DNA of 64,000 bases from Bifidobacterium longum subsp. infantis ATCC 15697 = JCM 1222 = DSM 20088 (GCF_000269965.1 NC_017219.1:2418001-2482000); one strand, 5' to 3'. Counted from the stretch's first letter, positions 37,664 through 48,078 are shown. The notes: generated from the letters alone by a model not told the origin. Numbers and translations: made by a program.

Positions 37664-37692
37664 GGCATATCCGAAGACACACCAACTGTCAA
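37664..37692 (-). promoter_or_regulatory. Candidate promoter of the infA operon
   Basis: On the minus strand, a perfect TTGACA (37687-37692), a 17-bp spacer and TATGCC (37664-37669) lie about 36 bp upstream of infA. Confidence 0.6.
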
Positions 37693-37704
37693 CTATATAC
37701 GCAC

Positions 37705-37744
37705 ATACCCCTGTACGAACACTTGGCGTGTCGCACAGGGGTAT
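37705..37744 (-). terminator. Hairpin after adk
   Basis: ATACCCCTGT and ACAGGGGTAT form a perfect 10-bp inverted repeat with a 20-nt loop, 60 bp after the adk stop and just before the infA promoter. No T-tract follows, so termination is likely but not certain. Confidence 0.55.
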
Positions 37745-37804
37745 GGAAACATTGATGTGGTATTTCGGCATCACTCCGGCTTGTTGGCCGGGCCGCCGAA
37801 CCTA

Positions 37805-38365
37805 CTACTCAAGGTGGCTGATGATACGGCCGCTGATCTCGTCGATGTCGCCGACGCCGTTGACCACGACGAGCAGACCGCGAGATTCGTAGATGTCGAG
37901 CAGCGGAGCGGTTTCCTTCTCGTAGGTCTCCAGGCGCTTGGCGATGGCCTCCGGAGTGTCGTCAGCGCGGCCCTGCTCGGCGGCGCGCTTCTTCATACGC
38001 TCCAGCAGCACGTCGCGGGCGGCTTCGAGGGCCACCACGTGGTCGAGCGGAGTGTCGAGGTCGGCGAGCATCTCGTCGAGAGCGGTGACCTGGGCGGCGT
38101 TACGCGGGTAGCCGTCGAGGATCCAGCCGTTCTTGCAGTCTTCCTTGGCCAGACGATCCTTGACGATCTTGTTGGTCAGGGAGTCAGGAACCAGCTCGCC
38201 CTTGTCGGTGTAGCTCATCGCCTCAAGACCGAGTTCGGTCTTGTTTTTGATGTTGTAGCGGAAGATGTCGCCGGTGGAGATGGTGGGGATGTTGAAGTGC
38301 TCGGCGAGCAGAGCAGCCTGGGTGCCCTTGCCCACGCCCTGGGGGCCCATGATGAGCAGACGCAT
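37805..38365 (-). CDS. adk: Adenylate kinase
   Basis: The enzyme interconverts ATP + AMP and 2 ADP. The P-loop GPQGVGKGTQ is at residues 7-16, the AMP-binding GDIFR near 36, and DGYPRN near 85. At 186 residues it is the short-LID form without the zinc-binding LID insert. It is cotranscribed with secY, 169 bp downstream of it. Confidence 0.97.
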   Translation of the reverse strand: MRLLIMGPQGVGKGTQAALLAEHFNIPTISTGDIFRYNIKNKTELGLEAMSYTDKGELVPDSLTNKIVKDRLAKEDCKNGWILDGYPRNAAQVTALDEMLADLDTPLDHVVALEAARDVLLERMKKRAAEQGRADDTPEAIAKRLETYEKETAPLLDIYESRGLLVVVNGVGDIDEISGRIISHLE

Positions 38366-38460
38366 GGTGGTCTCCTTTTGTGTCGGTTATTAATACGGTT
38401 TCGGCTCCCTTGGTTAAGGGAGCCATTGAGTTATATATGGAAGAAAGATTGCTCCGTCGT

Positions 38461-38483
38461 GGAACAGTCCACTGGACTGTTCC
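38461..38483. repeat. 23-bp palindrome between secY and adk
   Basis: GGAACAGTCCACTGGACTGTTCC is a perfect palindrome around one central base. Its core ACAGTCCACTGGACTGT recurs at 60250-60266 between malQ and rplM. Confidence 0.9.
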
Positions 38484-38534
38484 ACTCCTCGCGCGCCCGC
38501 CTGCCCATTGCGGGCGGCCGCTGCCAAGCGGGCG

Positions 38535-39875
38535 TCAGCCTTCTTTGTGGTCCACGTTTTCGAACAGGAAGCCGGTGTACTGGAACTGTTCGGTCTGGGC
38601 CTTGGCCTGACGCAGGGTGTCGAGGCCCACGCCCGCGATGATCAGGATCGTGGTGCCGCCGAACGGCAGCTTGGCGTTGAGGCCGAGGGCCATGATCAGC
38701 ACGGTCGGGATCAGGGCCACGAACAGCAGGTAGACGGCACCGACGGTGTTGAGTCGGTTCATCACGTAGGTCAGGTAGCGGCTGGTGGCGTTGCCGGCGC
38801 GGATGCCGGGGATGAAGCCGCCGTACTGCTTCATGTTGTCCGCGGTCTCGTCCGGGTTGAACGTGATCGACGTGTAGAAGAAGCAGAAGAACACGATCAT
38901 CAGCGCGTACAGCGCGATGTACCACACGGAGGTGGTGTTCGCCAGGTTGGCGTTGATCCACTTGACCCAGGACTGGTCGGACTTGCCGAACTGGGCGATC
39001 AGGGTCGGGATGGCGAGGATCGAGGAGGCGAAGATCGGCGGGATCACGCCGGACATGTTGATCTTCAGCGGCAGATAGGTGGAGGAGCCGCCGTACATCT
39101 TACGGCCGATCATACGGCGCGTATACTGCACCGGGACGCGGCGCTGGCACAGTTCGACGAAATCGACGAAGATGAGGATGACCACGAGCACGCCCACGAC
39201 GATGCCGAACTTCAGCCAGTCGCCGTTCTTGCCGTTGGTGCCGTAGCCGATCTCCCACAGCTGCGGCAGGAAGCCGGAGCAGATGGACATGAAGATCAGG
39301 ATGGACATGCCCTGGCCGATGCCCTTGTCGGTCACGAGCTCGGCCATCCACATGATCAGACCGGTGCCGCCGGTCATGATGAGGACCATGACCACGAGGT
39401 TCCACACGGAGCCGTCCGGGATGACCTGGTCGCAGCGGTAGTTGAACAGGGCGCCGGAGCGGGCGGTCACCAGGATGGTGGTGGACTGGAGCACGGCCAG
39501 GCCGATGGTCAGGTAACGGGTGTACTGGGTGAGCTTGGCCTCGCCGGACTGGCCCTCCTTGTGCAGGGCCTCGAAGCGGGGGATGACCACGCGCAGCAGC
39601 TGCACCACGATGGACGCGGTGATGTACGGCATGACGCCCAGCGCGAAGATGGACAGCTGGAGCATGGCACCGCCGGAGAAGAGGTTCACCAGGCCGATGA
39701 AGTTCTCCTGGGAGGCGCTGCCGATGGTGGCCATGCACTTGTTCACCACGTTGTAGTCCACGCCCGGGGTCGGGATGAACGATCCGATGCGGTAGACGAT
39801 GATGATGAACAGGACGAAGAGAATCTTCTTCCTCAACTCTTTGGTCTTCAGGGCCTGGATTAGTGTCCTCACCTG
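38535..39875 (-). CDS. secY: Protein translocase subunit SecY
   Basis: SecY forms the ten-helix protein-conducting channel. The N-terminus LIQALKTKELRKKILFVLF, the plug region with PGVDYN, and the cytoplasmic loop ...YTRRMIGRKMYGGSSTYLPLKIN are present. The GTG at 39875 follows GGGAGG and gives 446 residues; the ATG at 39899 is upstream of conservation. It follows a terminator after rplO, so unlike many bacteria it has its own transcription unit with adk. Confidence 0.96.
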   Translation of the reverse strand, partial: QVRTLIQALKTKELRKKILFVLFIIIVYRIGSFIPTPGVDYNVVNKCMATIGSASQENFIGLVNLFSGGAMLQLSIFALGVMPYITASIVVQLLRVVIPRFEALHKEGQSGEAKLTQYTRYLTIGLAVLQSTTILVTARSGALFNYRCDQVIPDGSVWNLVVMVLIMTGGTGLIMWMAELVTDKGIGQGMSILIFMSICSGFLPQLWEIGYGTNGKNGDWLKFGIVVGVLVVILIFVDFVELCQRRVPVQYTRRMIGRKMYGGSSTYLPLKINMSGVIPPIFASSILAIPTLIAQFGKSDQSWVKWINANLANTTSVWYIALYALMIVFFCFFYTSITFNPDETADNMKQYGGFIPGIRAGNATSRYLTYVMNRLNTVGAVYLLFVALIPTVLIMALGLNAKLPFGGTTILIIAGVGLDTLRQAKAQTEQFQYTGFLFENVDHKEG

Positions 39876-40082
39876 GATTTCCTCCCTATAGCGCGCCAAT
39901 CACGCGAAATACACAAACTAACGAACGAGCATAGTCTACAGTGCCTACTTCGGCCACTTCATATCTCGCGGATGTTACCTGAATTATGCTCCGTCGTACT
40001 GAACGGGGGGAAGCATACTCAAAACGATCATTGTGTTGAGACTGCTTCTCTGCGCTCAGAACAACAATTCTTTAGAAAAGGG

Positions 40083-40114
40083 AACCCCCGTCCACCTATT
40101 GGCGGACGGGGGTT
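40083..40114 (-). terminator. Terminator of the spc operon
   Basis: AACCCCCGTCC and GGACGGGGGTT form a perfect 11-bp stem, followed on the minus strand by CCCTTTTC. It lies 32 bp after the rplO stop and 208 bp before secY. Confidence 0.9.
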
Positions 40115-40145
40115 GTACAGCCTATTGCGCTCCCCGTAGGACTAA

Positions 40146-40598
40146 TCAGTCCTCGGAAACGGAACCGCCGGCGGCCTCGATCTTGGACTTGGCGGAAGCC
40201 GAAGCCTTAACACCCTTGAGGGTAAAAGCCACGGTGGTCTCGCCGTCGCCCAGAACCTTCACCGGAGCGTTGTCACGAACAGCGCCCTTGGCGATCAGGT
40301 CGGCCACAGCAACCTCGCCACCCTCGGGGAAGAGCTCCACGAGACGAGCGATGTTGATGACCTGGAACTCGACCTTGAACGGGTTCTTGAAGCCACGAAG
40401 CTTCGGCAGGCGCATGTACAGCGGCAGCTGGCCGCCTTCAAAGCCCGGACGCACGTGGTTACGCTTCGTCTGGCCCTTGGCGCCACGACCGGAGGTCTTG
40501 CCCTTGGAGCCTTCACCGCGGCCCACACGGGTGCGGTCCTTCTTGGCACCCGGGGCGGGCTTCAGGTCGTGCATCTGCAGGATTTCGTTATCTGCCAT
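40146..40598 (-). CDS. rplO: 50S ribosomal protein L15
   Basis: uL15 has the Gly/Lys/Arg-rich N-terminus ([27 protein letters not shown]) that reaches into 23S rRNA, then a globular part. The length is 150 residues. It is the last gene before the spc terminator. Confidence 0.98.
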   Translation of the reverse strand: MADNEILQMHDLKPAPGAKKDRTRVGRGEGSKGKTSGRGAKGQTKRNHVRPGFEGGQLPLYMRLPKLRGFKNPFKVEFQVINIARLVELFPEGGEVAVADLIAKGAVRDNAPVKVLGDGETTVAFTLKGVKASASAKSKIEAAGGSVSED

Positions 40599-40600
40599 AA

Positions 40601-40786
40601 TCAGTCAACCTCCTCAACGGTGACCAGGTGACGCACGGCGTTCACCAGACCACGGTTGGCCGGGGTGTCCTCGCGGACAACGGTCTTACCGATCTTGTTG
40701 AGGCCGAGGGTCTTGACGGTGGCGCGCTGAGCCGGGGTACGGTTCACGATGCCGTGGTGCAGGGTAATCTTCAGGTTCTTAGCCAT
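40601..40786 (-). CDS. rpmD: 50S ribosomal protein L30
   Basis: uL30, 61 residues ([32 protein letters not shown]). The start at 40786 follows the rpsE stop closely; a longer frame from 40795 lies in rpsE. It is 2 bp from rplO. Confidence 0.97.
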
Positions 40787-40791
40787 GAGTA

Positions 40792-41523
40792 TCACTCACC
40801 ATCCTTCTCTTCGGCGGCCTTAGCGGCAGCAGCCTCTTCGCGAGCCTTGCGAGCCTCGGCAATGCCGGCGGCACGGGCGCGCAGCAGAGCATCGGGAGCG
40901 ACCTCGTCGAGCGCCAGGCCACGACGGGCGGCGATCTCCTCGGGCTCTTCGAGCTGCTTGAGGGCGTCGACGGTAGCGCGCACCACGTTGACAGCGGTGG
41001 CGGAGCCCATCGACTTGGTCAGGACGTCGGTGATGCCCGCGCATTCCATGACGGCGCGCACGGAGCCACCGGCGATTACACCGGTACCCGGGGCGGCCGG
41101 ACGCAGCAGGACGGTGCCGGCAGCGTCGTGACCCTGAACCGGGTGGGTGATGGTGCCGCGGACGCGAGGCACAGAGAACATGTGCTTCTTGGCGTCCAGC
41201 TGGCCCTTGGCGATGGCGGCCGGGACTTCACGGGACTTGCCGTAACCGACACCCACGGTGCCGTTGCCGTCGCCGACCACAACCAGTGCGGCGAAGCTGA
41301 AGGTACGGCCACCCTTGTGGGTCTTGGACACACGGTTGATGGTCACCACGCGATCGAGCAGCTCGTCGCCGTGGTTTTCCTCACGACGGTTACGACGCTC
41401 GCCACGACGGCCTTCACCGCGCTGGCCACGACGACCCTTGCGGTCCTCGTTGTTGGATTCGGTCGCCACAGTGTTCTGAGTTTCTTCAGCCACTTGGGTT
41501 TCCTTCGTTTCGTTGTCGCTCAC
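40792..41523 (-). CDS. rpsE: 30S ribosomal protein S5
   Basis: uS5 helps decoding accuracy. The core ([45 protein letters not shown]) is flanked by a charged Arg/Glu N-terminal extension of about 50 residues and an Ala/Lys/Glu tail, giving 243 residues, long for the family. Its ATG overlaps the rplR stop by 4 bp. Confidence 0.97.
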
Positions 41524-41891
41524 AGTGCAAGACCTCCCTCGCGGGCGCCATCAGCAACGGCTGCGACGCGACCGGTGTACTTGTTGCCACCGCGGTCGAA
41601 CACGACTGCGGTGATGCCGGCAGCCTTGGCCTTCTCGGCGATCAGCTCGCCGACCTTCTTGGCGGCCTCAGTCTTGGTGCCTTCGAAGCCGGCGAAGTCG
41701 GCCTGAAGGGTGGAGGCGGACACCAGGGTAATGCCCTTGGTATCGTCGACCACCTGAGCAACCATGTGACGGTTGGAGCGGGTGACCACCAGGCGCGGAC
41801 GCTCGGGGGTACCGGAGATGCGCTTGCGGATACGCGCGTGACGGCGCTTGAGAGCTACCTTCTTGCCTTTTCCGAGAATAGCAACGCTCAT
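41520..41891 (-). CDS. rplR: 50S ribosomal protein L18
   Basis: uL18 binds 5S rRNA. The 123-residue sequence [25 protein letters not shown]...[24 protein letters not shown] is typical. The start at 41891 directly follows rplF; the longer frame upstream is an rplF shadow. It overlaps rpsE by 4 bp. Confidence 0.97.
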   Translation of the reverse strand: MSVAILGKGKKVALKRRHARIRKRISGTPERPRLVVTRSNRHMVAQVVDDTKGITLVSASTLQADFAGFEGTKTEAAKKVGELIAEKAKAAGITAVVFDRGGNKYTGRVAAVADGAREGGLAL

Positions 41892-41892
41892 A

Positions 41893-42432
41893 TCACTTAC
41901 CAGCCTTTCCAGCCTTGCGCAGGATGCGTTCATCGGCATACTTGATGCCCTTGCCCTTGTAGGGTTCCGGAGCGCGCAGCTTGCGGATGTTGGCGGCAAC
42001 CTGGCCCACGACCTGCTTGTCGGTGCCTTCGACAACCACGTGGTTGGCGTCGGTCACCTTCAGGGTGATGCCTTCGGGCGGGTTGACGGTGATGGTGTGG
42101 GAGTAGCCGAGGAAGAACTCGATGCCCTTGCCCTTGGCGACGGCGCGGTAACCGGTGCCGACGATCTCAAGAGTCTTGGAGTAGCCATCGTGAACACCCT
42201 TGACCATGCCGGCCATGATGGAGCGGGCCAGACCGTGCTTGGCACGGGTCGGACGCAGGTCATCAGCGGCGGTCAGGACGATCTCGTTGCCTTCAACGGC
42301 AGCGGTGATGCCTTCCGGAACCACGTAGGAGTCAGAACCCTTGGCGCCCTTGGCGGAGAAGTTCTGGCCTTCAATCTTGACTTCAACGCCAGCAGGGATG
42401 GCGATGGGGAGCTTACCAATATGCGATGCCAT
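41893..42432 (-). CDS. rplF: 50S ribosomal protein L6
   Basis: uL6, 179 residues, two repeated folds near the factor-binding site. [18 protein letters not shown] and the end motif [14 protein letters not shown] are present. One base separates it from rplR. Confidence 0.98.
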   Translation of the reverse strand: MASHIGKLPIAIPAGVEVKIEGQNFSAKGAKGSDSYVVPEGITAAVEGNEIVLTAADDLRPTRAKHGLARSIMAGMVKGVHDGYSKTLEIVGTGYRAVAKGKGIEFFLGYSHTITVNPPEGITLKVTDANHVVVEGTDKQVVGQVAANIRKLRAPEPYKGKGIKYADERILRKAGKAGK

Positions 42433-42449
42433 GTTTCAGCTCTCCTTTC

Positions 42450-42848
42450 TCACCACACGAAGGCGACAATTTCGCCGCCAATGCCTCGGTCGAGGCATTC
42501 CTTCTGAGTCAGCAGTCCCGAAGAAGTCGAGATGATGGCGATACCCAGGCCACCGAGCGGCATCGGCAGGGAGTCGGACTTCGCGTAACGACGAAGGCCC
42601 GGCTTGGAGATGCGCTTGATGCCCTGAATGGAACGCTCACCGTTCGGACCGTACTTGAGGGTGACCTCAAGAGTCTGGCCGACCTTGGCTTCCTTAGCGG
42701 TGAAGTCCTTGATGTAGCCTTCGCGCTTCAGGATCTCGGCGATGTTCGCCTTGAACTTGGAGTACGGCATATCCACGGTTTCGTGCTTGGCCGCGCTCGC
42801 ATTACGCAGACGCGTAAGCATGTCTGCGATCGGATCTGTCATTGTCAT
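42450..42848 (-). CDS. rpsH: 30S ribosomal protein S8
   Basis: uS8, 132 residues, binds the central 16S rRNA domain and in many bacteria represses the spc operon. [15 protein letters not shown] and [24 protein letters not shown] are diagnostic. A Met-Thr extension gives MTMTDP; the second ATG is equally possible. Confidence 0.97.
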   Translation of the reverse strand: MTMTDPIADMLTRLRNASAAKHETVDMPYSKFKANIAEILKREGYIKDFTAKEAKVGQTLEVTLKYGPNGERSIQGIKRISKPGLRRYAKSDSLPMPLGGLGIAIISTSSGLLTQKECLDRGIGGEIVAFVW

Positions 42849-42937
42849 TTGGGCTTGTTGCCCTTTCTCGCTATGGTTTCCGCCGCCCTCACGCTTCTTC
42901 TAGAAGCGTTCGGGCCGCGGACCTTCAGCGTCGATGT

Positions 42938-43123
42938 TTACCAACTGGACTTCGTAACGCCGGGCAGTTCACCGCGGTGAGCCTTCTCACGAAGGCAGAT
43001 GCGGCACAGGCCGAACTTGCGGTAGACGGAGTGGGGACGACCGCAGACCTGGCAGCGCGTGTAAGCGCGGACCTTGAACTTCGGCTTGCCGGCCGCCTTG
43101 TTCTTAAGAGCGGTTTTTGCCAT
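42938..43123 (-). CDS. rpsZ: 30S ribosomal protein S14, zinc type
   Basis: uS14 of the short zinc-binding type: 61 residues with CQVC and CRIC forming the metal site. Start [20 protein letters not shown], two bases from rplE. The 89-bp gap to rpsH is larger than other gaps here and shows a hairpin AAGCGTTCG-type tract, with no gene. Confidence 0.97.
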   Translation of the reverse strand: MAKTALKNKAAGKPKFKVRAYTRCQVCGRPHSVYRKFGLCRICLREKAHRGELPGVTKSSW

Positions 43124-43124
43124 A

Positions 43125-43697
43125 TCAGTTCTCCTTGAAGGGGAAGCCGAGGTGCTTCAGCAGCGCGTAAGCTTCCTTGTCGTCCTTGGTGGAGGTCACC
43201 ACAGTGATGTCCATACCGCGCACGTGATCGATCGAATCAGGATCGATCTCGTGGAACATGGACTGCTCGGTGAGACCAAAGTTGTAGTTGCCCTGGCCAT
43301 CGAACTGGTGGCCGTTGATGCCGCGGAAGTCGCGGATACGGGGCAGCGCGAGGGTCAGCAGACGGTCCAGGAACTCCCACATGCGGTCGCCACGCAGGGT
43401 GACGTACGCACCGATGGCCTGGCCCTCACGCAGGTGGAACTGCGCGACGGACTTCTTGGCCTTGGTGATCTTCGGCTTCTGGCCGGTGATCAGGGTGAGG
43501 TCCTTGACGGCACCTTCGATGAGCTTGGAGTCGCGGGCAGCGGCACCAACACCCATGGAGACGACGACCTTCTGGACACGGGCAACCTGCATCGGGTTGG
43601 AGTACTTGAACTCCTTCTCGAGCTCAGGAATGATCTGCTCGTTGTACTTGACCTTCAAGCGCGGGGTGGCCGGCGCTTCGACAGTAGTATCGGTCAT
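43125..43697 (-). CDS. rplE: 50S ribosomal protein L5
   Basis: uL5 binds 5S rRNA and touches the P-site tRNA. The 190-residue sequence includes [27 protein letters not shown] and [19 protein letters not shown] motifs. The start overlaps the rplX stop by 4 bp (ATGA). Confidence 0.98.
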   Translation of the reverse strand: MTDTTVEAPATPRLKVKYNEQIIPELEKEFKYSNPMQVARVQKVVVSMGVGAAARDSKLIEGAVKDLTLITGQKPKITKAKKSVAQFHLREGQAIGAYVTLRGDRMWEFLDRLLTLALPRIRDFRGINGHQFDGQGNYNFGLTEQSMFHEIDPDSIDHVRGMDITVVTSTKDDKEAYALLKHLGFPFKEN

Positions 43698-44029
43698 GCC
43701 AGCTCCTTTCCGGACTTCTTGGCGACGCGCACGCGCACGGTCTTCACCTTGCCGTCACGCGCCTCTTCCTTAACGGTGATGCCAACGCGGGTCGGCTGCT
43801 TGGTCTCCGGGTCGATGACCATCACGTTGGAGCGATGGATCGGAGCCTCAGTGGAGACGATGCCAGCCTGCTGGCCCTGCTGCGTTGCACGCACGTGCTT
43901 CTTGACGATCTGCACGCCTTCGACGATCAGTCGATCGTTGGAGAGCACCTGCTTGACGGTGCCTTCCTTGCCGCGGTCCTTGCCGCGGATGACCTTGACC
44001 AGGTCGCCGCTCTTGATCTTGGCTGCCAT
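43694..44029 (-). CDS. rplX: 50S ribosomal protein L24
   Basis: uL24 initiates 50S assembly. [22 protein letters not shown] is the KOW motif; the length is 111 residues. One base separates it from rplN. Confidence 0.98.
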   Translation of the reverse strand: MAAKIKSGDLVKVIRGKDRGKEGTVKQVLSNDRLIVEGVQIVKKHVRATQQGQQAGIVSTEAPIHRSNVMVIDPETKQPTRVGITVKEEARDGKVKTVRVRVAKKSGKELA

Positions 44030-44030
44030 G

Positions 44031-44399
44031 TCAGATCACCTCCGGGGCGAGGGACACGATCTTCATGAACTTGTGCTCGCGCAGTTCACGACCGACCGGT
44101 CCGAAGATACGAGTGCCCTTCGGTTCACGGCCGGAGCCGAGAATGACGGCGGCGTTCTCGTCGAACTTGATGTAGGAACCATCCGCACGGCGGGATTCCT
44201 TGACGGTACGGACGACAACGGCCTTAACCACGTCGCCCTTCTTGACCGACCCGCCAGGAATGGCGTCCTTGACGGAGGCGACGATCACGTCGCCGATGCC
44301 GGCATAGCGTCGCTTCGATCCGCCGAGCACGCGGATGGCGAGGAGTTCCTTCGCACCCGTGTTGTCGGCGACATGAAGCCGCGTTTCCTGCTGAATCAT
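44031..44399 (-). CDS. rplN: 50S ribosomal protein L14
   Basis: uL14, 122 residues, at the subunit interface. [20 protein letters not shown] and the [14 protein letters not shown] region are diagnostic. It is the first gene of the spc half, preceded by a strong hairpin rather than by tight coupling. Confidence 0.98.
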
Positions 44400-44428
44400 T
44401 GATTCTCCTTAGCCGAGCTGGTTCTCCC

Positions 44429-44472
44429 CATTTACCGGGGCATCGTGGTTGCCCATAATGCCCCGGTAAATG
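44429..44472 (-). promoter_or_regulatory. Strong hairpin between rpsQ and rplN
   Basis: CATTTACCGGGGCAT and its exact complement form a 15-bp stem with a 14-nt loop in the 94-bp gap at the S10/spc boundary. There is no T-tract, so it is more likely an RNA-processing, stability or attenuation signal than a simple terminator. Confidence 0.75.
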
Positions 44473-44493
44473 GCGAGCCTTGCCGAACTTTAC

Positions 44494-44754
44494 TTACTTG
44501 GCGCGCTCGATAATGGATTCGAGACGCCAGCGCTTGGTCTTGCTCAGAGGCCGAGTTTCCATAATACTCACGAGGTCGCCAATGTGGGCGTCGTTGTGTT
44601 CATCATGGGCCTTGACCTTGCTGGTGGAACGAACGACCTTGCCGTACAGCGGGTGGGTCGAACGCTGCTCGAGCTCGACGGTAATCGTCTTGTCCATCTT
44701 GTCGGACACGACGTAGCCGCGGCGAACCTTACGGAAGTTACGCTCTTCAGCCAT
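44494..44754 (-). CDS. rpsQ: 30S ribosomal protein S17
   Basis: uS17, 86 residues, OB-fold ([20 protein letters not shown]...[16 protein letters not shown]). ATG 44754 follows AAGGAGA; a GTG two codons earlier overlaps rpmC. Last gene of the S10 half. Confidence 0.97.
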   Translation of the reverse strand: MAEERNFRKVRRGYVVSDKMDKTITVELEQRSTHPLYGKVVRSTSKVKAHDEHNDAHIGDLVSIMETRPLSKTKRWRLESIIERAK

Positions 44755-44756
44755 AA

Positions 44757-45008
44757 TCACTTCTCCTTGGATTCGGTGGCGGCCGGCTCCTGGCTGATGC
44801 CAAGCTCACGCTCGCGAAGCACGGTGTACATGCGGGCGATGTCGCTCTTGACAGCCTTGAGACGGGCGGTGTTCTCGAGCTGACCGGTGGCGTGCTGGAA
44901 GCGCAGGTTGAACAGCTCTTCCTTGGACTTCTTCAAGAAGCCTTCGATTTCCGCGTTGGTCTTCTCGTTGAGATTCTTGATGGAGTAATCAGCGGTACCG
45001 ACTGCCAT
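44757..45008 (-). CDS. rpmC: 50S ribosomal protein L29
   Basis: uL29, 83 residues, a helical hairpin at the tunnel exit ([32 protein letters not shown]). Its start overlaps the rplP stop by one base, and its C-terminal tail is somewhat extended. Confidence 0.97.
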   Translation of the reverse strand: MAVGTADYSIKNLNEKTNAEIEGFLKKSKEELFNLRFQHATGQLENTARLKAVKSDIARMYTVLRERELGISQEPAATESKEK

Positions 45009-45427
45009 CAGATATCACCACCTTCACGTGCGATAATGCGGCACTTCATCGGGAGCTTGTCGATAGCGCGGCGGAGGGCTTCCTTAGCGACGTCCTCGGA
45101 CACACCACCGATTTCGAACATCACGCGACCAGGGCGCACGTTCGCAATCCAGAACTCCGGGGCACCCTTACCGGAACCCATTCGGGCACCGAGCGGGTGC
45201 TTGGTCAGCGGACGATCCGGGAAGATCGTGATCCACACGCGGCCACCACGCTTGATGTAGCGGGTCATGGCGATACGCGCGGCTTCGATCTGACGGTTGG
45301 TCACGTAGGCCGGGGCGAGGGACTGGATGCCGAAATCACCGAAGTTGATCTCGTTGCCACCCTTGGACATGCCAGAACGCACAGGGCGGTGCTGCTTGCG
45401 GTACTTAGTCCTCTTGGGGATAAGCAT
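45008..45427 (-). CDS. rplP: 50S ribosomal protein L16
   Basis: uL16, 139 residues, shapes the A-site tRNA corridor. [15 protein letters not shown] and [19 protein letters not shown] are diagnostic. It is 6 bp from rpsC. Confidence 0.98.
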   Translation of the reverse strand: MLIPKRTKYRKQHRPVRSGMSKGGNEINFGDFGIQSLAPAYVTNRQIEAARIAMTRYIKRGGRVWITIFPDRPLTKHPLGARMGSGKGAPEFWIANVRPGRVMFEIGGVSEDVAKEALRRAIDKLPMKCRIIAREGGDI

Positions 45428-45433
45428 TCTTGC

Positions 45434-46237
45434 TCACTCCTTCGTTTCTGCAGCCGGAGCGGCCTCGGCGGGAGCCTCAGCCTTGGGGGCTTCGGCGGCC
45501 TGCGGGGCGGCGGAACGGTTGCCACGGCGCGGGCGGCGATCGCCACCACGACGGCCCGGACGGTTGTTCTGCTGAGCCTGCTGCTCTTCGAACTCGGATT
45601 CGGTCATGTCGCCCTTGTAGATCCAGACCTTGACGCCGATACGGCCGTACGTGGTCTTGGCCTCGAAGAAGCCGTAATCGATGAGGGCGCGGAGGGTCTG
45701 CAGCGGAACGCGGCCCTCACGGTAGAACTCGGAACGGCTTATTTCCGCACCGCCGAGGCGGCCGGAGAGCTTGATGCGGATACCCTTGGCACCGGCGCGC
45801 ATGGCGTCCTGCTGGGCCTTACGCATGGCACGACGGAAGGTGACGCGGTTGGTCAGCTGCTCAGCGATGCCCTGAGCGACGAGCTGGGCGTCCAGCGCGG
45901 CGTTCTTGACTTCGAAGATGTTGAGCTGGACCTGCTTGCCGGTCAGCTTCTCGAGCTTGGCGCGGACGCGCTCAGCCTCGGCGCCACGACGACCGATCAC
46001 GATGCCCGGACGGGCGGTGTGAATGTCGACGCGGACGCGGTCGCGGGTGCGCTCGATGACGATGCGGGACACGCCAGCGCGCTCGAGGTCCTTGCTCATC
46101 TCCTTGCGGATCTGATCATCCTCAAGCACGAAGTCGCGGTAGCGTTCGCCGGCCTTGTTGGAGTCGGAGAACCACTTGGAGCGGTGGTTCTCAGTGATGC
46201 CCAGACGGTAGCCAAACGGATTGATCTTCTGACCCAT
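45434..46237 (-). CDS. rpsC: 30S ribosomal protein S3
   Basis: uS3, at the mRNA entry site. [22 protein letters not shown], the KH domain ([23 protein letters not shown]) and the C-terminal domain are present. A 50-residue Arg/Gln then Ala/Glu/Pro tail gives 267 residues. It is 2 bp from rplV. Confidence 0.98.
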   Translation of the reverse strand: MGQKINPFGYRLGITENHRSKWFSDSNKAGERYRDFVLEDDQIRKEMSKDLERAGVSRIVIERTRDRVRVDIHTARPGIVIGRRGAEAERVRAKLEKLTGKQVQLNIFEVKNAALDAQLVAQGIAEQLTNRVTFRRAMRKAQQDAMRAGAKGIRIKLSGRLGGAEISRSEFYREGRVPLQTLRALIDYGFFEAKTTYGRIGVKVWIYKGDMTESEFEEQQAQQNNRPGRRGGDRRPRRGNRSAAPQAAEAPKAEAPAEAAPAAETKE

Positions 46238-46239
46238 CT

Positions 46240-46599
46240 TTAGCGGGCTCCTTCCTTGTTAGCCACGACGACCGTGATGTGGGAGGTGCGCTTGTTGATA
46301 CGAGCGGCGCGGCCCTGGGCACGAGCGCGGAAGCGCTTGAGGGTCACACCTTCGTCAACGTAGGTCTCCTTGATGTACAGGTCGTTCTCGCGGAACGGCT
46401 CGCCGGCCTTATCGGCCTTCACACGAGCGTTGGCGATGGCGCTCTCCAGGGTCTTGCGGACCGGCAGGGCCGCAGCCTGAGGGGCGAACTTCAAAATGGT
46501 GACGGCTTCGGTCGCCTTCTTGCCGCGGATGAGGTCGACCATGCGGCGAGCCTTGCGCGGCGTCACGCGGACGTGACGAGCGATTGCTTTAGCTTCCAT
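46240..46599 (-). CDS. rplV: 50S ribosomal protein L22
   Basis: uL22, 119 residues, its beta-hairpin lines the exit tunnel. [27 protein letters not shown] and [21 protein letters not shown] are typical. Confidence 0.98.
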   Translation of the reverse strand: MEAKAIARHVRVTPRKARRMVDLIRGKKATEAVTILKFAPQAAALPVRKTLESAIANARVKADKAGEPFRENDLYIKETYVDEGVTLKRFRARAQGRAARINKRTSHITVVVANKEGAR

Positions 46600-46615
46600 G
46601 TTCTATTCCTTATCC

Positions 46616-46894
46616 TTAGCGACGGGCCTTCTTGTCGTCCTTCACGTGACCCTTGAAGGTCTTCGTGGGGGCGAACTCACCCAGCTTGTGACCAACCATG
46701 GCCTCGGTGACGAACACCGGGACATGCTTGCGACCATCATGAACGGCGAAGGTGTGTCCGATGAAATCAGGGGTGATCATCGAACGACGGGACCACGTCT
46801 TGATGACGTTCTTGGTGCCCTTCTCGTTCTGCTCGTCGACTTTCTTCTGCAAGTGGGCGTCGACGAAGGGGCCCTTCTTGATGCTACGAGTCAT
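46616..46894 (-). CDS. rpsS: 30S ribosomal protein S19
   Basis: uS19, 92 residues, in the 30S head. [15 protein letters not shown] and [15 protein letters not shown] and [17 protein letters not shown] motifs are present. It lies between rplB and rplV. Confidence 0.98.
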   Translation of the reverse strand: MTRSIKKGPFVDAHLQKKVDEQNEKGTKNVIKTWSRRSMITPDFIGHTFAVHDGRKHVPVFVTEAMVGHKLGEFAPTKTFKGHVKDDKKARR

Positions 46895-46909
46895 CTTCTC
46901 GATACTCCC

Positions 46910-47740
46910 TTACTTGCGGTTCTTGCCGGACGGACGGCGACGAACAATCATCTTGTTCGAAGCCTTCTTCGGACGACGAGTACGAACCTCGCCCTTGCCC
47001 CACGGGGAGACCGGCGGCTTACCACCGCGGGTACGACCGCCGTGCGGGTGGTCGACCGGGTTCATGGACTCACCACGGGTGATCGGACGGTGGCCGATCC
47101 AGCGGGCGCGGCCAGCCTTGCCGAGCTGAATGTTGGCGTGGTCCTCGTTGCCGACCTCGCCGACGGTAGCGCGGCAGCGCGCGTCGACGTTGCGGATTTC
47201 GCCGGACGGCATACGCAGCTGAGCGTAGGCGCCATCCTTGGCGACGAGCTGAACGGCGGCACCAGCGGAACGAGCGATCTTGGCGCCACCCAGCGGGCGG
47301 AGCTCGATGGCATGAACCACGGTACCGGTCGGGATGTTCTTCAGCGGCAGGTTGTTGCCCGGCTTGATATCAGCCTGAGCACCGGTCTCGATGACGTCGC
47401 CCTGCTTGATGCCCTTCGGCGCGATGATGTAGCGCTTCTCGCCATCTGCGAAGTGCAGGAGGGCGATACGGGCGGAGCGGTTCGGATCGTACTCGATCTC
47501 GGCAACCTTGGCGGGCACGCCGTCCTTGTCCCAACGCTTGAAATCGATGAGACGGTACTGACGCTTGTGGCCGCCGCCGCGATGACGGGAGGTGATACGG
47601 CCGTAAGAGTTACGACCGCCGGTCTTGGACTTCTTGCGAACCAGCGACTTCTCAGGCGTAGAACGAGTCAGCTCGGAGAAATCCGAGACGGACGCGTTGC
47701 GGCGGCCTGCGGTCGTCGGCTTATAAACGCGGATAGCCAT
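46910..47740 (-). CDS. rplB: 50S ribosomal protein L2
   Basis: uL2, 276 residues, needed for subunit joining and peptidyl transfer. The conserved C-terminal stretch [21 protein letters not shown] contains the key His, and [20 protein letters not shown] lies near the N-terminus. Confidence 0.98.
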   Translation of the reverse strand: MAIRVYKPTTAGRRNASVSDFSELTRSTPEKSLVRKKSKTGGRNSYGRITSRHRGGGHKRQYRLIDFKRWDKDGVPAKVAEIEYDPNRSARIALLHFADGEKRYIIAPKGIKQGDVIETGAQADIKPGNNLPLKNIPTGTVVHAIELRPLGGAKIARSAGAAVQLVAKDGAYAQLRMPSGEIRNVDARCRATVGEVGNEDHANIQLGKAGRARWIGHRPITRGESMNPVDHPHGGRTRGGKPPVSPWGKGEVRTRRPKKASNKMIVRRRPSGKNRK

Positions 47741-47776
47741 AATGTAGTTCTTCCTTTAACTTTTCTCGGCTAGCCT

Positions 47777-48073
47777 TCAGTTACCAAAGATGTCGATCGT
47801 CTGGCCCTCGGCGACGGTCACGATCGCACGCTTCTGGGAAGCGCGCTGGCCGAAACCGGTGCGAGTGCGCTGCTTCTTGCCAGCGCGGTTGAGGGTGTTG
47901 ACGTTCGTCACCTTGACCTTGAAGATCTCTTCGATTGCCTGCTTGATCTGCACCTTGTTCGCATCCGGAGCCACCACAAAAGTGTACTGGCCACGGTCGG
48001 AAGCGGCGTAGCTCTTCTCGGAGACGACGGGCTTAAGAATCACGTCGTGAGCGGGCTTGTGAATAGCGACCAT
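47777..48073 (-). CDS. rplW: 50S ribosomal protein L23
   Basis: uL23, 98 residues, docking site for SRP and trigger factor at the tunnel exit. [25 protein letters not shown] is diagnostic. Confidence 0.98.
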   Translation of the reverse strand: MVAIHKPAHDVILKPVVSEKSYAASDRGQYTFVVAPDANKVQIKQAIEEIFKVKVTNVNTLNRAGKKQRTRTGFGQRASQKRAIVTVAEGQTIDIFGN

Positions 48074-48078
48074 CTAAA

